From: Clostridia bacterium
GTDB lineage: Bacteria > Bacillota > Clostridia > UMGS1883
Direction: 5' to 3'
DNA: 15,981 nucleotides
NCBI GenBank assembly: GCA_021202495.1
Contig: JAJQCX010000076.1
Location: 1 to 15,981, forward strand
In this document: positions 12,382 through 15,981 of the stretch, piece by piece
How positions within the stretch are numbered: position 1 is the first letter of the stretch
How the letters are laid out: each line of letters opens with the position of its first letter
Made by a program: the position numbers and the translations under genes
The notes under the pieces: generated by a model
The model's database searches: none
What the model was told of the DNA's origin: nothing
Seen by the model: only the letters and a program-made list of their open reading frames with translations

Positions 12382-13365
12382 ATGCTCTATCAAAACGCCC
12401 TTGAGGTTATCGAAAAGCGCCGCCGCGCGCGCAGCGAAACTGTCGAAAGCCGCAAAAATGAGGTTTATACGAAAATCCCCCGCATTGCCGAAATCGAACG
12501 GCGTCTCAACGAAACGGGGATGCTGCTTCTATCCTCCGTCGCGGATGAAAAAATTTCGCCCGACGAAGCCGTTGCGAAAATTATGGCGGAAAACAGGGAA
12601 TTGAATTCCCGCATAGCAGAGCTTTTGCGCGAAAACGGCTACCCCGAAAATTACCTTAATCCCCCGTTTGTTTGCGCCCGCTGCTCCGACACGGGCTACG
12701 ACGAAAGCGGGAAATTGTGTTCGTGCCTTAAGCGCGAGCTGACCGACCGTGCGCTTTCCGATGCAAATCTCACAAAGCATATGGCGGGGCAGACTTTTGA
12801 CAAATTCGACTTGTCGTATTACGACAACAGCGTCGTAAACAGCGTCGGGATAGGGGCGAGAGACAACGCGAAAAGCATTCTTTCCGTCACACGCTCATTT
12901 GCGGAAAATTTCGATTTTACGGATAAAAATCTTTTGTTTTACGGTCCGAGCGGCTTGGGGAAAACGTTTCTTTCCTCCGCGGTTGCCGCGTTTTTGATTG
13001 AGCGGGGGAAGGATGTGCTTTACATCAGCGCAAATTCGTTTTTCCCGATGTTGGAAAATATCCATTTCGGGCGCAAGGACGATAAAAGCTCTTATATAGC
13101 GGATAAATCGCTCGATTGTGAGCTTCTCGTTTTGGACGACCTTGGGGCGGAGTTTATAACTCAGTTTACCGCGTCCGAGCTTTTCCGCGTGATGAATATG
13201 CGCCTTTTATCGGGGAAAAAGATGATATTTTCGACAAATTTGACGCTTTCCGAGCTTGCGGCGAGCTATTCGGAGCGTATTGTTTCGCGCCTTATCGGCA
13301 GCTTTGAAACGCTTCAATTTTTCGGCGAAGATATACGAAAAAAGAAGAAATATGAAGAAAAATGA
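12382..13365 (+). CDS. Helicase loader, DnaI/DnaC-type AAA+ ATPase
   Basis: The 327-residue protein has an N-terminal helical region. It is followed by a cysteine cluster C98-x2-C101-x11-C113-x-C115 (CARC...CSC), the zinc-binding element seen in DnaI N-terminal domains that bind the DnaB-family helicase. The AAA+ domain has Walker A GPSGLGKT (188-195), Walker B LLVLDDLGAE (D252, D253), and the FSTNLTLSEL sensor-I region followed by SERIVSRLIG with the arginine finger. It should open or place the hexameric helicase on DNA, with the DnaD-like protein encoded just upstream. The start is ATG 12382 with GGGAGG upstream. Its stop lies inside an 11-bp tandem repeat. Confidence 0.93.
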   Translation: MLYQNALEVIEKRRRARSETVESRKNEVYTKIPRIAEIERRLNETGMLLLSSVADEKISPDEAVAKIMAENRELNSRIAELLRENGYPENYLNPPFVCARCSDTGYDESGKLCSCLKRELTDRALSDANLTKHMAGQTFDKFDLSYYDNSVVNSVGIGARDNAKSILSVTRSFAENFDFTDKNLLFYGPSGLGKTFLSSAVAAFLIERGKDVLYISANSFFPMLENIHFGRKDDKSSYIADKSLDCELLVLDDLGAEFITQFTASELFRVMNMRLLSGKKMIFSTNLTLSELAASYSERIVSRLIGSFETLQFFGEDIRKKKKYEEK

Positions 13366-13393
13366 CGATGGAATGACGATGAAATGACGATAA
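13361..13393. repeat. Three tandem 11-bp repeats at the helicase-loader stop codon
   Basis: AATGACGATGG, AATGACGATGA and AATGACGATAA follow each other without gaps. Each unit contains ATGA. The first supplies the TGA stop of the helicase loader (13363-13365), and the last supplies an ATG at 13384 in frame with the next gene. Since 11 is not a multiple of three, gain or loss of a unit would shift the frame and change how the two genes meet. Confidence 0.85.
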
Positions 13394-13416
13394 ATGAAGA
13401 AAAAGGAGAGATTTTT

Positions 13417-13725
13417 GTGACATACCGTGAGCTTTTGGGAAAGCACATAGACGAGCTGGGGAAAATACTTATTGCGTTTGAGATGAACTCGCCCGCCGCG
13501 ATAAGAATGCTGCGCGACGAAAAGAATGCTCTTGCATTAAAATACGACTTTGAGGGTTACGACGAGGGACGCGAATTTTACGAGCCCGCATGCTACAACG
13601 CCCTTGCGGTCATTCGCTCCGCTATGGAACAGGACAAAATAAATCCGCAGCTTACAGCCTATGTCAAAGAGGCAAAGGACGAGCTGAGCGAAATTTATAA
13701 ATATCTTTCGCAAAATGATTTATAA
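13417..13725 (+). CDS. Hypothetical 102-residue protein in the dnaD-dnaI operon
   Basis: I do not recognise a family. The protein is soluble, mostly helical by composition and acidic, beginning TYRELLGKHIDELGKI and containing EGYDEGREFYEPACYNAL and a C-terminal EAKDELSEIYKYL helix. It has no membrane segment or signal. I chose GTG 13417 because AAGGAGAG (13403-13410) sits six bases upstream; an in-frame ATG at 13384 lies in the 11-bp tandem repeat and has no ribosome-binding site. It lies between the helicase loader and a membrane protein, with 12 bases to the next start, so it is cotranscribed. The context gives no firm role. Confidence 0.75.
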   Translation: MTYRELLGKHIDELGKILIAFEMNSPAAIRMLRDEKNALALKYDFEGYDEGREFYEPACYNALAVIRSAMEQDKINPQLTAYVKEAKDELSEIYKYLSQNDL

Positions 13726-13737
13726 GGAGGGCTTACC

Positions 13738-15804
13738 ATGCTTATAGTTGCTGCCGCCGCTTTCATCGGCGCGCTTTTTGCAGCGTCCGCGCTTCGCAAA
13801 AAATTCGGGCCTCTCGCGCCGCTGTGCTGCTTTGTTCTCGCAACGCTTCTGTGCGAGATCTTTGTGTTCAATTTTGAAACGTTTCGCAGCATGGGCTATG
13901 ATCATAATGTTTCATACACAGTCGCTCCTTCGGCAAATGTGACAAGCTCCGCTTCGGGCTACGTTTTTACATCATCTTCCGACTATCTCCAATTTTCGGA
14001 CTTTGACGGCAAAGCTCAAAGCGTCTATCTTTTGACCGATTCTCCCTATACGGCGGTCAAGTTTTGGATTTCGGACGAGGGCTACCAAACACGCTACAGC
14101 GCGGGAACAACTTACATCTCGTCATATTCCCCGCAAAGCAGCTACATTCGTCTCAATACATCGGGCGATGCGACGTGCGTGAGAATTTATTTCTCAAATC
14201 TTGAAGAGGGCGACTCAATCACCGTTCAGGCGGCGGGCATAAACCGACAGCGCGGGCTTTACGTTTCGCCGTGGCGTATGCTCATCATGTTGGCGCTGTT
14301 TATATTTATCTATTACACCTTAATCGAGCGCGGTTTGTGGCACATTTCCTTTTCCGACAGCAAAAAGCAGCGCATTGCGTCAATTTCCGCAGCGTGCGTC
14401 ACCGCAATTCTCTTTTTGACGATTGCGCTCTCAAATCCCAAATACGTCACGCCATCATGGTCGCACCATCAGCAGTATTATAAGCTGGCGCAGTCCTTTG
14501 CCGAGGGCAGGGTTGACATCGACGGCAGCGGCGCCGATATTTTGTCCGAAATGGAAAACCCCTACGACCGCAGCGCACGCAACGAAGCGTTTGAGGGCAC
14601 GGGCAAATCCGCCCCGTGGGACACAGCGTATTATAACGGCAAATTCTATGTCTATTTCGGCGTGCTTCCCGTTATTTTGTTCTACCTTCCCTATTATCTC
14701 ATGACGGGCGAGGCTTTCCCCAACTTTTTGGGCGTGGTATTCTTCGTGTGGCTTTTGATTGCCGCGGTATTTCTGCTGTATCGGCAGATTGTCAAGCGGT
14801 ATTTCCCGCACACGCCGTTTCTTCTATATATATTGCTCTGCGAAGCGACGCTTTTTACCGGCGCGGTCTATATGGTCAAATCGCCCGATTTTTACACAAG
14901 TCCCATAGCGGGCGGCGTTGCATGCTGCACTATGGGGCTGTTCTTCTGGCTGCGAGCTTTGGATGGCGAAAAGCTCAAACGACCGTCGCTCTTTTTGGGC
15001 TCTCTCTTTAACGCGGCGGTTATTCTGCTGCGGCCTCAGCTTGTGCTGATTTCGTGCGCGGCGTTTGTTATCTTTTGGAACAGCGTATTCAAAGACCGCG
15101 AAATGCTTTCAATAAATTCGCGTCTTTCAAAGGAAAAATACCGCGGCTTGAAAAATACGCTTCTATTCTGTGCACCGTATGTTGTTATCGGCATTATTGC
15201 CATGTCTTACAACGCCGCGCGGTTTGATTCGCCGTTCAGCTTCGGCTCGGAATACAACCTCACTGTTGCCGACATGACGCGCCGCGGCTTTGAAATAACC
15301 CGCTGGAATTCGGGAGTTTTTGAATATCTTTTCCGTCCGCCGACGATAACCGGGATTTTCCCGTTCCTTTCGCGCTCGTCGGTTTCGAGCACATATATCG
15401 GATCAGGCTACAGCGAGAGCCTTTACGGCGGTCTTTTCATCGTATGTCCGCTTTTGTGGGGCTATTTGGTGACGTACCGCACGAAAAAGTCAAAAATGTT
15501 TCCGCTTTCGCTCTTTTTGGGCGCGGCGGCGCTTGTTATCTGCCTTTTGGACATTCAGGCGGGCGGCATACTTCCGCGTTATACGTCGGATTTTGCGACG
15601 TTTTTCGCCATCGGCGCGGTGTTGGTCATTCTCGCGTTCTACCGCCGTTCGCCCGAAATAACGCGCAAATTTGTCGCGGTGTCGTTTTTGCTCATTGCGG
15701 CATACTCGTTCTTCCTCATCTTTGTTGACGGACAGACGACGCTGCAAACGGCGAACCCCGCCCTTTTGGCGGCGGCATCGGATATTTTTGCACCGCTTTG
15801 TTAA
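13738..15804 (+). CDS. Polytopic membrane protein, possible GT-C-like glycosyltransferase
   Basis: The 688-residue integral membrane protein has about 12-13 hydrophobic segments. Two lie at the N-terminus (1-20, 27-45). A large Ser/Thr/Tyr-rich outside domain follows (about 48-175), then segments near 180-200, 212-231, 303-324, 330-351, 360-380, 390-408, 418-450, 475-495, 562-578, 588-604, 615-640 and 645-665. The region around residues 240-325 contains SWSHHQQYYKLAQSFAEG, then ENPYDRSARN, then WDTAYYNGKFYVYFG. This layout resembles uncharacterised membrane proteins related to GT-C enzymes (polyprenyl-phosphate sugar transferases). I see no decisive catalytic motif, so the class is tentative. 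ATG 13738 follows AAGGAGGG. It ends the operon, with an intrinsic terminator seven bases after its stop. Confidence 0.8.
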   Translation: MLIVAAAAFIGALFAASALRKKFGPLAPLCCFVLATLLCEIFVFNFETFRSMGYDHNVSYTVAPSANVTSSASGYVFTSSSDYLQFSDFDGKAQSVYLLTDSPYTAVKFWISDEGYQTRYSAGTTYISSYSPQSSYIRLNTSGDATCVRIYFSNLEEGDSITVQAAGINRQRGLYVSPWRMLIMLALFIFIYYTLIERGLWHISFSDSKKQRIASISAACVTAILFLTIALSNPKYVTPSWSHHQQYYKLAQSFAEGRVDIDGSGADILSEMENPYDRSARNEAFEGTGKSAPWDTAYYNGKFYVYFGVLPVILFYLPYYLMTGEAFPNFLGVVFFVWLLIAAVFLLYRQIVKRYFPHTPFLLYILLCEATLFTGAVYMVKSPDFYTSPIAGGVACCTMGLFFWLRALDGEKLKRPSLFLGSLFNAAVILLRPQLVLISCAAFVIFWNSVFKDREMLSINSRLSKEKYRGLKNTLLFCAPYVVIGIIAMSYNAARFDSPFSFGSEYNLTVADMTRRGFEITRWNSGVFEYLFRPPTITGIFPFLSRSSVSSTYIGSGYSESLYGGLFIVCPLLWGYLVTYRTKKSKMFPLSLFLGAAALVICLLDIQAGGILPRYTSDFATFFAIGAVLVILAFYRRSPEITRKFVAVSFLLIAAYSFFLIFVDGQTTLQTANPALLAAASDIFAPLC

Positions 15805-15810
15805 AATTTG

Positions 15811-15848
15811 TCCCTGTAGGTATCGGGTAAACCCGCTGCCTACAGGGA
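15811..15848 (+). terminator. Intrinsic terminator ending the dnaD operon
   Basis: TCCCTGTAGG (15811-15820) pairs perfectly with CCTACAGGGA (15839-15848), with an inner CGGGT-AA-ACCCG stem at 15824-15835, followed by TTTTG. It lies just after the membrane-protein stop. Confidence 0.8.
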
Positions 15849-15918
15849 TTTTGTCATTTAACCGGTTCGCGGGAAAGTATGGAGGGAAAATTTAATGGGT
15901 GGTCGCGGTTTTTAATGC

Positions 15919-15960
15919 GGTGGTAGACTGCGGGCGGGGACGAGCCCCGCCCCTACTACC
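15919..15960. repeat. GC-rich palindrome, REP-like intergenic repeat
   Basis: GGGCGGGG (15932-15939) and CCCCGCCC (15945-15952) form a perfect 8-bp core. It is flanked by GGTGGTAG (15919-15926) and CTACTACC (15953-15960), which pair with one G-T. The base composition contrasts sharply with the AT-rich DNA around it. This resembles dispersed palindromic repeats common between genes in Clostridia. No gene is seen in 15849-15981. Confidence 0.6.
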
Positions 15961-15981
15961 TAGTCTCAATTAAAACTTTAC

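Noticed and set aside
13384..13416. ATG 13384 as start of the 102-residue protein
   Set aside because: It lies in the 11-bp tandem repeat with no ribosome-binding site. GTG 13417 has AAGGAGAG at six bases.
1..15981. CRISPR array, integrase, transposase or phage genes
   Set aside because: No regularly spaced direct repeats and no ORF resembling these families were seen. The repeats found are single palindromes, one fold-back element and a three-unit 11-bp array.

Overview
The window looks like chromosomal DNA of a low-to-moderate GC Gram-positive anaerobe of the class Clostridia, probably near the Oscillospiraceae/Ruminococcaceae. This is an inference. It rests on strong AGGAGG-type ribosome-binding sites, TTGaca-17-TATAAT promoters, the Firmicutes-type DnaD plus DnaI/DnaC helicase-loader pair, an encoded-CCA tRNA-Arg(ACG), and a PreP-like M16C peptidase of the kind common in Clostridia. 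Nearly all genes are on the plus strand.

Region 1 (1-653) is non-coding or carries only tiny ORFs. It holds two near-consensus promoters that face each other (32-60 plus, 351-379 minus) and bracket a compact structured locus. That locus contains a perfect GC-rich hairpin, a second AT-rich palindrome, matching 5'-end motifs on the two opposing transcripts, a 46-codon ORF with a very strong ribosome-binding site and a nested 24-residue hydrophobic peptide. It resembles a type I toxin-antitoxin (peptide/antisense RNA) locus and is the most unusual thing here. It is followed by a galE promoter and a 180-bp fold-back element (443-622) with 20-bp terminal inverted repeats, which looks like a MITE lying in the galE leader.

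Region 2 (654-4025) is GC-rich. It contains galE (UDP-glucose 4-epimerase) with a hairpin after it, then a tightly coupled pair: a DUF2779 protein (degenerate Cas4/RecB-like domain plus DnaQ-like exonuclease domain) and a patatin-like phospholipase. Region 3 (4095-7995) is visibly more AT-rich. It encodes a McrBC type IV restriction system: a large McrB with several apparent DNA-reading modules ahead of its GTPase AAA+ domain, overlapping McrC with an intact PD-(D/E)xK site.

Region 4 (8030-11228) has a PreP-like M16C zinc peptidase, a truncated and apparently frameshifted HigA-type antitoxin remnant, a perfect bidirectional terminator and a minus-strand tRNA-Arg. Region 5 (11322-15981) starts at a textbook promoter. 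It runs dnaD-like, dnaI/dnaC-like helicase loader, an unknown 102-residue protein and a 688-residue polytopic membrane protein (possibly GT-C glycosyltransferase-like), ends in a terminator, and is followed by a REP-like palindrome at the window edge.

The genes fall into three themes: replication initiation (dnaD/dnaI), sugar-nucleotide metabolism (galE), and genome defence or conflict (McrBC, with DUF2779/patatin, the HigA remnant and the candidate type I module as possible companions). No CRISPR array, integrase, transposase or phage gene is visible.
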